21,707 nucleotides of DNA from Halobacteriales archaeon QS_5_70_15 (GTDB lineage Archaea; Halobacteriota; Halobacteria; Halobacteriales; Haloarculaceae), in NCBI GenBank assembly GCA_003022005.1, contig PXRQ01000098.1, positions 1 through 21,707 of the forward strand, read 5' to 3'. Each line of letters starts with the position of its first letter. Positions within the stretch are counted from its first letter, which is position 1. The position numbers were made by a program, and so were the translations under genes. Below the pieces are notes generated by a model. The model was not told the DNA's origin and did not search any database. It worked only from the letters and a program-made list of their open reading frames with translations. This document shows positions 15,228 to 21,707 of the stretch, one piece after another.

Positions 15228-16607
15228 ATGCGTTCCCGAGCCCTCCCCGCGGTCTGCCTGCTGTTCGTCGCCCTGCTTGCCCTTCCGGCCCCATCGCTGG
15301 CGAGCCCACGGCCGACCCCCGTGTGTGGGTTCTGCGGCGGGCAGTTCGCCGACGCGGCAGACGAGTCGGGTGTGAACGTCACCGTCGCCGAGAGCAGTGT
15401 CGTCGTCCGAGTCCACGAGAACGGGTCGGCGGCCTGGACGGTCCGGAACCGGCTCTCGAGCGGCTCCGAACCGTTCCGGGAGGAGTCCGAACTGCTCGAA
15501 ACTACCGCTTCCCGGCTCGCCACCGACCACGACGGCCTCCCGGAGGAGCCGTCGTTCGTCTCGGCGCGGATGGACGGCGACACCGCCGTGCTCGTCTACC
15601 ACGACTCGGACGCCGCGACGCGGCACGCGGGGCTCCTCGTCGTCGACTACCTCCACGACGGGGGGCACGAACCGTGGTACCACGTCAACGCGGAGCGGTT
15701 CACCGTCCGCGGTCCCGAGGGAACGGTCGTGGCCAACACGCCCGAGAGCGGCGCCGTCGAGGGGCGGAACGCGACCTGGACCGGCGGCACCGGGGACGGC
15801 TACTACGGGAGCGGTGCGGATCTCGAGGGGTCGCCGTACGTCGTGTTCGGCCCGGACGGCTCGGCCGGGACGACCGTCCGGACGGCCGCGGCGCTCGGGC
15901 TGGCGACGCTCCCGATCGTCCGCCGGAGCCTCCAGCAGTTCGCGCTGTTCCAGACGGCCACGTTCGCCGCCGGGCTCGGGACCGTTCTGGTCGTCCTCCG
16001 CCGGTGGTCGCCGGAGCCGACCCCCGAACGGCTCGGCGGGCTTCTCGCGGGGCTCGGTCTCCTCGGCGTCGTCGGTCCCGTCGTGGATCGGGGGTTCGCG
16101 CTCGACGGCGCGACCGGTCCGCCGGTTTTCGCGCTCGGCCTCGGGCTGCTCGTCTGGAACGGTCGACTCCGCGAGCGGCTACGGGACGTCCGCTCACAGG
16201 CGCTCCTCGCCGCCGGCCTGCTGGCCGTCGTGCTCGTCGTGCTCGCCCCCCTCTACGCCTTGGGCACCCGCTTCGACCGGCCGCTGTTCGTCGCCGTCGA
16301 GAGGACCGTGTTCGCGGTACCCCTCGCGGTCATGCTGCCGCTCGGCGCCGTTCTCGACGATGACCGCCGGGCCGTCCGGTGGTGGCTCCTGGCCGTCGTC
16401 GGGTTCCTGACTCTCGTCGTCGCGATGGTGAACCCGGCCGACCCGCCGAGCGGCCTCGGCGCCGGGCTCGCGATGCTGTTCCTGTTCGGCCTCGCGCTGG
16501 TCGGCCCCCTCGTGGGCGTCCCGGTGGTGGTGCTCGGCCGTCGGCTCGCGGCGACCCGCGAGGAGGCGACCGGTGACGGACGAACCACGGCGGCCCCGGC
16601 CGACTGA
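15228..16607 (+). CDS. Secreted-domain plus multispan membrane protein, unknown function
   Basis: This 459-aa protein starts MRSRALPAVCLLFVALLALPAPSLA, a Sec signal peptide with likely cleavage near residue 25. The mature N-terminus has a CGFC pair (C33/C36). Residues about 45-215 form a beta-rich extracellular domain (VNVTVAESSVVVRVHENGSAAWTVRNRL...). About seven hydrophobic segments follow (near 238-257, 278-296, 300-312, 334-353, 369-386, 395-411 and 420-440). The layout resembles haloarchaeal membrane proteins with an N-terminal domain of unknown function; I do not recognise a named family. A TATA-like CTTACC lies about 27 bp before ATG 15228. The frame is intact and ends in a hydrophilic tail. 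Confidence 0.75.
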   Translation: MRSRALPAVCLLFVALLALPAPSLASPRPTPVCGFCGGQFADAADESGVNVTVAESSVVVRVHENGSAAWTVRNRLSSGSEPFREESELLETTASRLATDHDGLPEEPSFVSARMDGDTAVLVYHDSDAATRHAGLLVVDYLHDGGHEPWYHVNAERFTVRGPEGTVVANTPESGAVEGRNATWTGGTGDGYYGSGADLEGSPYVVFGPDGSAGTTVRTAAALGLATLPIVRRSLQQFALFQTATFAAGLGTVLVVLRRWSPEPTPERLGGLLAGLGLLGVVGPVVDRGFALDGATGPPVFALGLGLLVWNGRLRERLRDVRSQALLAAGLLAVVLVVLAPLYALGTRFDRPLFVAVERTVFAVPLAVMLPLGAVLDDDRRAVRWWLLAVVGFLTLVVAMVNPADPPSGLGAGLAMLFLFGLALVGPLVGVPVVVLGRRLAATREEATGDGRTTAAPAD

Positions 16608-16750
16608 TAGGAATTATCGTAACCGGCCGGGGAGTCGATCCGCCACCGTACTCCGGTCGCGTGGTCCTGGGTGGAGAAACTGTGGGTAACTACGATAATC
16701 CCAATGAACCCCTTCGAAGCGTTTAATCGGTCCCCCGCGTAGTCGCGGAT
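16608..16750 (+). promoter_or_regulatory. Promoter with 9-bp inverted repeat before the HAH_0734-like gene
   Basis: ATTATCGTA at 16613-16621 and its exact complement TACGATAAT at 16691-16699 stand 69 bp apart in the 143-bp spacer. A TATA box (TTTAAT at 16722-16727) lies about 26 bp before ATG 16751, with the nearer repeat copy just upstream of it. The arrangement suggests a looping operator or paired regulator sites; no regulator is identified. Confidence 0.5.
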
Positions 16751-17017
16751 ATGAAGAACCTCATCATCCACGGCGACCCCGGCGTCCGCACGGACGGGAT
16801 CATCGAGGTAGACGGGGAGGAACTGGTCTGCTTCAGCGTCGCCCGGCAGGGCGACTGGCACGGCCCCGACCGCGTCCAGCTCTGGTGTACCGTCGGGACC
16901 GAGGACGAGCGCAACGACTTCGACCGGCGGAACTACGTCCCGATGCATCTTGAGACCGAGGACGTCGACGCCTCCGCCGTCACGGTCCTGAAGGCGGAGG
17001 GCGACCTCGCGGTTTAG
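16751..17017 (+). CDS. HAH_0734-like conserved haloarchaeal protein (88 aa)
   Basis: MKNLIIHGDPGVRTDGIIEVDGEELVCFSVARQGDWHGPDRVQLWCTVGTEDERNDF continues with RRNYVPMHLETEDVDASAVTVLKAEGDLAV. The sequence matches a small conserved haloarchaeal family that I recall as HAH_0734, of unknown function. It is acidic, soluble and lacks a recognised catalytic motif. It follows a leaderless-type promoter with an inverted repeat, and ends 4 bp from the convergent mptA stop. Confidence 0.8.
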   Translation: MKNLIIHGDPGVRTDGIIEVDGEELVCFSVARQGDWHGPDRVQLWCTVGTEDERNDFDRRNYVPMHLETEDVDASAVTVLKAEGDLAV

Positions 17018-17021
17018 TCGA

Positions 17022-17987
17022 TCAGTCGCCGCCGTCCGTCCGACCGATCGAGGCGCCGTTCCCGCCGTCCAGTTCCTCGCGGAGGGTGCCCAGTTCCGCG
17101 ACGCGCTCGGCGTGGGCGTTGTGCTGGTGGATCGACTCGTCGTTGGACTGTTTCATCGTCACGACCACGTCGTCGTCGAGGTCGGGGAACCCCTCGACGA
17201 CCCCCTCGGCCATCGACCGCACGCAGTCCTCGACGAACTTCGCGTTCGCGTGGGAGTGGTAGGTCATGTGGTCCTCGTCCGGGCGCTTGGCCATGTTGTA
17301 GATCCGCGCCGACATCGAGTCCCGGGCGATGTCGATGATCCGGACGAGGTCGAGATCCGGCGATCCGTCGCTGCGGAGCGTGAGCGTGGCGTGCCCGCGC
17401 TGGGAGTGACCGGGCTGTGGGACCCGCTCGAGGAACTCGTCGACGACCTCCCGCTCGACGTCCAGCTCCTCGAGGACGGTCCGGGCCCGGGACTCGCTCA
17501 TCCCCTGCGAGCAGGGACAGACCGTCATCCCGACGACGTGGGCGCCGATCTCCTCGTGGGTGCCGTCGGGGTCGGCGGTCGCGGAGGCGAGGATGTCGGC
17601 GGTGAACTGCGTCGGCCGTCCCGACTCGGGGGTGTCCTCCCGGACGACGAACTCCGCCTCCATGTTCACCTCCGCCCGCGAGGTGTAGTCGTGCTTCTCG
17701 AGCAGCCGCTCGGCGACGTCGCCACAGAGGTCCTCGACGCGGACCTGCCGGCGCTCGAGCGCCTCCTCGAGTATCTCGTCAACCACCTCCATGTTCCGGG
17801 ACATGTCGATCCCCTTGCGCCAGGACGGGAGGTCGACGTACACCTCGAACTCGGCCATCAGGACGATTGGCCGTCGGTCCTCGCGGTCGAGCTTCACGAG
17901 CTTCTCCACGCCGGTCACCCCGACGCGGTTCAACCCGACAGTCACGTCCGGGCGCGACGCCTGCACGTCCGGGAGCTGTTTGCTCAT
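17022..17987 (-). CDS. mptA: GTP cyclohydrolase MptA (FolE2 type)
   Basis: This 321-aa protein belongs to the COG1469/FolE2 family. In archaea MptA opens the GTP ring to give 7,8-dihydro-D-neopterin 2',3'-cyclic phosphate, the first step toward methanopterin-type or folate-type pterins. Visible family features are [35 protein letters not shown], the metal-site region [16 protein letters not shown] (C157/C159), [14 protein letters not shown] and [23 protein letters not shown] 17987 gives the usual [15 protein letters not shown] start and follows an AT-rich CCATTATCC about 30 bp upstream. The frame is intact. Confidence 0.92.
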   Translation of the reverse strand: MSKQLPDVQASRPDVTVGLNRVGVTGVEKLVKLDREDRRPIVLMAEFEVYVDLPSWRKGIDMSRNMEVVDEILEEALERRQVRVEDLCGDVAERLLEKHDYTSRAEVNMEAEFVVREDTPESGRPTQFTADILASATADPDGTHEEIGAHVVGMTVCPCSQGMSESRARTVLEELDVEREVVDEFLERVPQPGHSQRGHATLTLRSDGSPDLDLVRIIDIARDSMSARIYNMAKRPDEDHMTYHSHANAKFVEDCVRSMAEGVVEGFPDLDDDVVVTMKQSNDESIHQHNAHAERVAELGTLREELDGGNGASIGRTDGGD

Positions 17988-18156
17988 CGACCGTACGAAC
18001 GGTTCGGCCGCGGATAATGGTTTTGGACCGAAGGGCGGATACCGGCCCGCTATCCCCGGAATTTGCCGGTTCCTCGGTCGAACCCGCCTCCGCGACGGGG
18101 TGTGCTTCCGCCGGTCCGACGACCGGGCACCGGGGGTTCCTCTCCCGGGGGAGCGT

Positions 18157-18981
18157 TCAGTCGAGCTTGCCCAGCGCGGCGAAGAAGTCGAGCGGCGGGC
18201 CGGCGACACGGAGCGGCTCCTCGGCGGTCCCGAGCGAAACCCGGGACGGTGTCTCGAGTTCGCGGGTCGTCCGCCCGTCGGCCACGACGGCCGCCGAGGG
18301 GGCGTCGTCGACGCGGACCGTCAGCTCCGCGTCGGGCGGAACGGCCAAGGGCGGCATCGGGTCCATCCCGCACATCTCCGTGACCAGCAGCGCCCCGACG
18401 TCGGGGTGGACGAGCGGCCCGCCCTCGCTGAGGTTGTACGCCGTGCTCCCCGTCGGCGTCGCGACGAGGACGCCGTCGGCGTGCGTTCCCCCGTAGAGCG
18501 ACCCGTCCACCCGGACCTCGATCCCGACGCCGCCGCCGCGGCCCCGCCGTGGTCCCATCACCGCCACCTCGTTGACCGCCGGGGGGAGCGACAGCCCGTC
18601 CCCTGCGGCCCGCACCTGCGGGAGTTCCCGGACCCGCGGCGCGCCCGTCTCGCGGATTCGTTCGACCGCCTCCCGAACCGTCCCGACGGCCTCGTCCGGC
18701 GGGACCGCGTTGAGGAACCCGACCTCGCCGAGGTTGACGCCCATCACCGGCGCGCCGTCGACGCCGCGAGCCGCGTAGAGGAACGTCCCGTCCCCGCCGA
18801 TGCTCACCACCAGGTCCGAGTCGGCCAGCGCCTCCACCGGGACGCCCGGAACGCCGATGGCGTCGGCCGTCGCTTGCTCGATACGGACTGACGCGTCGAT
18901 CGACCGGCGGAGGGTGGCCGCGAGCTCGGCCGCACGGGCGTTGTCCCGCCTGGCGACCACGCCGACGCGCACCCCTGGCAT
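18157..18981 (-). CDS. nadK: NAD kinase
   Basis: This 274-aa enzyme phosphorylates NAD to NADP. The signature GGDGT is at residues 62-66 ([16 protein letters not shown]), followed by [16 protein letters not shown], the NE motif ([10 protein letters not shown]137/E138), [25 protein letters not shown] and a C-terminal beta domain ([25 protein letters not shown]). The length matches archaeal NadK. ATG 18981 begins [17 protein letters not shown]; the frame is open further upstream but through the divergent promoter. It is transcribed divergently from the KaiC-like gene. Confidence 0.92.
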   Translation of the reverse strand: MPGVRVGVVARRDNARAAELAATLRRSIDASVRIEQATADAIGVPGVPVEALADSDLVVSIGGDGTFLYAARGVDGAPVMGVNLGEVGFLNAVPPDEAVGTVREAVERIRETGAPRVRELPQVRAAGDGLSLPPAVNEVAVMGPRRGRGGGVGIEVRVDGSLYGGTHADGVLVATPTGSTAYNLSEGGPLVHPDVGALLVTEMCGMDPMPPLAVPPDAELTVRVDDAPSAAVVADGRTTRELETPSRVSLGTAEEPLRVAGPPLDFFAALGKLD

Positions 18982-19079
18982 GGAACGACGTTCGAACTCA
19001 CGTGAGAAAAACGACGCGCAAATTAAACCCTCCCCGGGCGGACGCCAATCCACATGTGGGTACACGGGGCGTGGTCGGA
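18982..19079. promoter_or_regulatory. Divergent nadK / KaiC promoter with palindromes
   Basis: A perfect 8-bp palindrome (GTTCGAAC, 18990-18997) abuts a perfect 10-bp palindrome (CTCACGTGAG, 18997-19006). AAATTAAACC (about 19019-19028) is a TATA candidate for the right-hand gene, and TTTTTC on the minus strand (about 19006-19011) one for nadK. The palindromes lie between the two promoters, where a repressor could act on both. Confidence 0.5.
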
Positions 19080-20030
19080 GTGAGCGACGACCCCGAGGAC
19101 CGGTCGGCGGAGGACGTCGGGTCCGAGGAACCGGGTTCCGGGTCGGCGGAGGCGCCCCAGGACGACGACGGTGACGACGATACCTTCGCCGACGGGGGCG
19201 ACGACCCGTTCGCCGACGGGGACGGCGGCCAGGCGTTCGGCGGCGATGGCGATGCGGACCCGTTCGGCGGGGACTTCGGGAGCGCGTTCGACGCCGGCAT
19301 GGGCGGGGACGGGTTCGAGGAGGAGTTCGACTCGGACCTCCCCCGGATCGACGTGGGCATCGAGGGGCTCGACGAGATGGTCCAGGGGGGCGTTCCGGCC
19401 CGGTCGCTGCTCGTCACAGTCGGGGCCGCGGGGACCGGCAAAACGACGTTCGGGCTCCAGTTCCTCCACCAGGGGCTCCGCAACGGACAGAAGGGGGTGT
19501 TCATCACCCTGGAACAGGACCGCGAGGCCGTCCTCGAGACCGCCGAGGAGATGGGCTGGCCGTTCGAGGAGTACGTGGCCGAGGAGTCGCTCGCGGTCGT
19601 CGACCTCGACCCCATCGAGATGGCCAACTCACTCGCCTCCATCCGCTCGGACCTCCCGCGGCTCGTCGGCGATTTCGAGGCCGAACGGCTCGTGCTCGAC
19701 TCGGTCTCCCTGCTCGAGATGATGTACGACGACCAGGCCAAGCGCCGGACGGAGGTGTTCGACTTCACCCGGTCCCTCAAGGAGGCCGGCGTCACGACGA
19801 TGCTCACCTCCGAGGCCAGCGAGGCCAGCCCCTACGACACCCGACACGGCATCATCGAGTACCTCACCGACGGCGTGTTCATCCTCCAGTACGCCCGCAC
19901 GGAGTTCCGGGAGACCCGTCTCGCCGTCGAGATACAGAAGATACGCAACGCCAACCACTCCCGGGAAACGAAACCCTACGAGATCACTAACAGCGGCATC
20001 TCCGTCTACCAGGAAGCGTCCATCTTTTGA
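19080..20030 (+). CDS. KaiC/RadA-like ATPase with acidic disordered N-terminus
   Basis: This protein is 316 aa if started at GTG 19080 (MSDDPEDRSAEDVG). Residues 1-87 are a low-complexity Asp/Gly-rich tail with repeats such as DDPFADG and DADPFGGD. The single KaiC-like RecA domain follows: IDVGIEGLDEMVQGGVPARSLLVTVGAAGTGKTTFGLQFL (Walker A, K121), GVFITLEQDREAVLETAEEMGW, Walker B region ERLVLDSVSLLEMMYDD, and MLTSEASEASPYDTRHGIIEYLTDGVFILQYA. Such haloarchaeal proteins are signalling or gene-control ATPases of mostly unknown role. In-frame GTG codons at 19056 and 19071 are alternative starts; 19056 fits the TATA spacing better, 19080 fits the usual MSDD opening. It is divergent from nadK. Confidence 0.82.
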   Translation: MSDDPEDRSAEDVGSEEPGSGSAEAPQDDDGDDDTFADGGDDPFADGDGGQAFGGDGDADPFGGDFGSAFDAGMGGDGFEEEFDSDLPRIDVGIEGLDEMVQGGVPARSLLVTVGAAGTGKTTFGLQFLHQGLRNGQKGVFITLEQDREAVLETAEEMGWPFEEYVAEESLAVVDLDPIEMANSLASIRSDLPRLVGDFEAERLVLDSVSLLEMMYDDQAKRRTEVFDFTRSLKEAGVTTMLTSEASEASPYDTRHGIIEYLTDGVFILQYARTEFRETRLAVEIQKIRNANHSRETKPYEITNSGISVYQEASIF

Positions 20031-20041
20031 ACCTCTTTTCA

Positions 20042-20140
20042 CCGGGGGGTCCCTCGCTCCCTCCGGTCGCTTCGGGACCCCCCGGCCAAAACCCGTTCGT
20101 GCCAAAAGCCGTTCGCTCGGCCTCCGGCCTCGCTCGCGGT
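20042..20140. terminator. Large GC hairpin and repeat at the KaiC / DR2241 convergent junction
   Basis: CCGGGGGGTCCC (20042-20053) and GGGACCCCCCGG (20074-20085) make a perfect 12-bp stem whose 20-nt loop (20054-20073), with two stem bases, carries the complement of the AGCGACCGNAGGGAGCGAGG module also found at 7059-7078. Two A4 tracts (20088-20091 and 20104-20107) and a second GC palindrome (GGCC-TCC-GGCC) follow. The position between convergent genes suggests bidirectional termination; the repeat may also be a dispersed intergenic element. Confidence 0.6.
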
Positions 20141-20250
20141 ACAACTGAGTAGCCGCCCCTTCACGCTGTCCGATGAGTCGCCGCCCCCTCCCTCGCCAAC
20201 CGGATCGAACGACGCTCGCGGGCCGTCGGCCGCCACCCGTCGTATTCCTG

Positions 20251-21405
20251 CTACTCGTCGTATCCCTCGTCCTCTTCGTCCTCGTCTGCGTCGTGTCCGT
20301 CCCCTCGCTTGACGTCAGCGTCGTCCTCGCTGCCGGTCGGCACGCCACACAGGTTCCCGTCCTGGTCGAAACGTTTCGCCCGGAGGAACCGCGCGCGGTA
20401 GCGGTTGGCGGGCTCCTTGACGTCCGCCTCGCGGATCTCGTGGGCCCTGCCGTCCGCCACCGTGTCGATGATCTCCTCGACCTGCTCCTTCTCGCTCGGT
20501 GTTAGCGTGAACTCGTAGGTCCGTTCGTCCTCGGCCTCGATGCGGGTCCACTTTCTGGCCGCGGCGATCACCAGCGAACACGGCTCCCGGCAGGGGAAGA
20601 CGCCGTCGCCACCGTCCACGTCGAGCTCCGTCTCCCCGTCGTACTCCCATTCCCGTCGCTTGAGACACTGGGAGTCCTCACAGCAGGTCTCCGCGACCCA
20701 GTTGACGTGCTCGTGGCCCTCGCCCCGGTCCCACGTCTTCACGACCCCGTAGATGCCGGTCTGTCGCTCGACCGTCTCGTGCCAGTGGGTCACGTCGAGG
20801 TCGCCCGCGCGCTCGAGGTGCCAGTTGGTGACCGTGGCGGGATAGACGAACCCGACGGCGTCGGTGAGCGCCGCCCCGTCGAGGTCGGCGAACGCCCAGC
20901 CCGTCGGCAGGGTGGGGGCGGTCTTCAGCGGTCGGTAGCGGCCCCTGTCGTCGAACGTGACGATCTCGCGGGCCTCGCGGGGGTCCGCGTGAACCTCCAG
21001 GTCCGCGAAGCCGACGCCGGCGTCGGCGACGTTCCGGAGGTGGTAGCGCCGCGTCCCGTCCTCGCCGAGTTCCGCCTCGACCGAGAGCTCGCCCCAGGTC
21101 CGCGAGACGCCGTCCGCGAGCGCCTGGTACCGCTCGGGGACCGACCGCTCGCCGGCCGACTCGACCCACCGGAGGAACGCCCGGTCGGCCTCGCCCCACG
21201 ACCCCGTGGTCCAGTAGTGCCAGTTCGAGACCCACCACGGGTTCTCCTCGCAGACGGCCCGGAACTCCTCCTCGGTCAGTCCTTCGCGACGCGCGTCGGG
21301 CGTCGCGAAGACGTACCCGTCCGCCTCTCTCGCGACGCGGAGCCCGTCGAGTTCCACCCCCGTCCCGGCCGCCTCCAGCAGCGCCGAGAGCTGGTCGCTG
21401 TGCAT
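20251..21405 (-). CDS. DR2241-family protein with cysteine-rich Fe-S type domain
   Basis: This 384-aa protein starts MHSDQLSALLEAAGTGVELDGLRVAREADGYVFATPD and EFRAVCEENPWWVSNWHYWTTGS. The C-terminal part has five cysteines in the pattern ETCCEDSQCLKRREWEYDGE (C241, C242, C247) and FPCREPCSLVIAAARKW (C272, C276). This matches the DR2241 4Fe-4S domain seen fused to, or next to, CbiX-type chelatase proteins in haloarchaea. A role linked to cobalamin or tetrapyrrole metal metabolism is an inference from that family. The tail is very acidic (DADEDEEDEGYDE). A TATA-like GTTTATCA (minus strand, about 21430-21437) lies 26-30 bp before ATG 21405. No CbiX gene is visible in the window. Confidence 0.85.
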   Translation of the reverse strand: MHSDQLSALLEAAGTGVELDGLRVAREADGYVFATPDARREGLTEEEFRAVCEENPWWVSNWHYWTTGSWGEADRAFLRWVESAGERSVPERYQALADGVSRTWGELSVEAELGEDGTRRYHLRNVADAGVGFADLEVHADPREAREIVTFDDRGRYRPLKTAPTLPTGWAFADLDGAALTDAVGFVYPATVTNWHLERAGDLDVTHWHETVERQTGIYGVVKTWDRGEGHEHVNWVAETCCEDSQCLKRREWEYDGETELDVDGGDGVFPCREPCSLVIAAARKWTRIEAEDERTYEFTLTPSEKEQVEEIIDTVADGRAHEIREADVKEPANRYRARFLRAKRFDQDGNLCGVPTGSEDDADVKRGDGHDADEDEEDEGYDE

Positions 21406-21707
21406 ACCCCGTCTCGGCGCCGTGCCCTGATAAACGCGACCACTCCGGACGCGTTCGGTGGGGTCCGAGGCCTTCGCGGTCGCGGAGCCGGCGCCGGACG
21501 CCCCCCAGCCCGGGCGTCCCCGTCGACACCGACCGGCGCCTCGCGTCCCGCCACCCCGGCGGCCGACCCGTCGCGGTTCGACCCGCACCCGTAGATTTAT
21601 TTCACGCTACAATTATTGTATTTAATACGGGAGCCCCCACTCCTATCCCCACCCCCCACCCCAACGATCGTTCGACGGACGACGGATCCCCGGCCGCAAA
21701 GCGCCGG
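21406..21707. promoter_or_regulatory. AT-rich promoter-like region with overlapping palindromes at the right edge
   Basis: After the DR2241 promoter the sequence is GC-rich and non-coding until about 21592, then turns sharply AT-rich. ACAAT-T-ATTGT (21609-21619) overlaps GTATT-T-AATAC (21618-21628), two perfect odd palindromes in a row. The second contains a TATA-like element, suggesting a regulated promoter for a rightward gene beyond the window. No start codon follows before the window ends. Confidence 0.5.

Noticed and set aside
20173..20505. 110-aa plus-strand frame with a hydrophobic stretch
   Set aside because: It lies mostly opposite the acidic C-terminus of the DR2241-family gene; the hydrophobic run is the antisense of Asp/Glu codons.
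1..21707. tRNA or rRNA genes, CRISPR arrays, att sites or replication origin
   Set aside because: No cloverleaf with a T-loop sequence, rRNA segment, regularly spaced repeat array or origin-type repeat cluster was recognised on either strand.

Overview
The window is chromosomal DNA from a haloarchaeon (class Halobacteria). This follows from very high GC coding sequence, strongly acidic proteins, leaderless AT-rich TATA boxes about 26-30 bases before many start codons, and archaeal genes: ribosomal L44e and S27e, aIF2-alpha, Nop10, a PAC2-family proteasome chaperone, MptA (FolE2-type GTP cyclohydrolase) and an AbrB-PhoU regulator. The genus cannot be assigned from the sequence alone.

Layout. 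1-1163 (minus) is a decayed stretch: an IS630-type transposase with a nonsense codon and a nested 76-bp fold-back element, sitting on the end of a degenerate PhoU-like gene. An AT-rich divergent promoter region follows, then an intact AbrB-PhoU gene (1502-2497). 2692-5077 (minus) holds alaX, a DUF3179 gene and a GNAT acetyltransferase with a C-terminal zinc ribbon; alaX and the DUF3179 gene have broken reading frames. 5302-9934 carries an HD-domain protein, a LysE-family exporter, a small zinc-ribbon protein, threonine synthase and an FAD oxidoreductase. 9973-10591 is a phosphoesterase gene that has lost its middle. 10791-12397 has a winged-helix regulator, a 75-aa conserved-looking protein and a membrane-anchored J-domain protein. 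12631-15062 is the archaeal translation and RNP cluster, all on the minus strand: L44e-S27e, then aIF2-alpha-Nop10-PAC2. 15228-19079 has a secreted/membrane protein, an 88-aa HAH_0734-like protein, mptA and nadK. 19080-20030 is a KaiC-like ATPase with a long acidic tail. 20251-21405 is a DR2241-family protein, followed by an AT-rich promoter-like region at the right edge.

How the genes relate. The L44e to PAC2 block serves translation, rRNA modification and proteasome assembly. thrC, mptA and nadK are single-gene metabolic functions (threonine, pterin, NADP). No complete new defence or biosynthetic system is visible. The most unusual signals are the nested fold-back element, several conserved but probably dispensable genes that have lost frame or an internal block while the probable essential genes are intact, a modular GC-rich repeat shared by two convergent gene junctions, and several AT-rich palindromes or direct repeats at promoters that look like operators.
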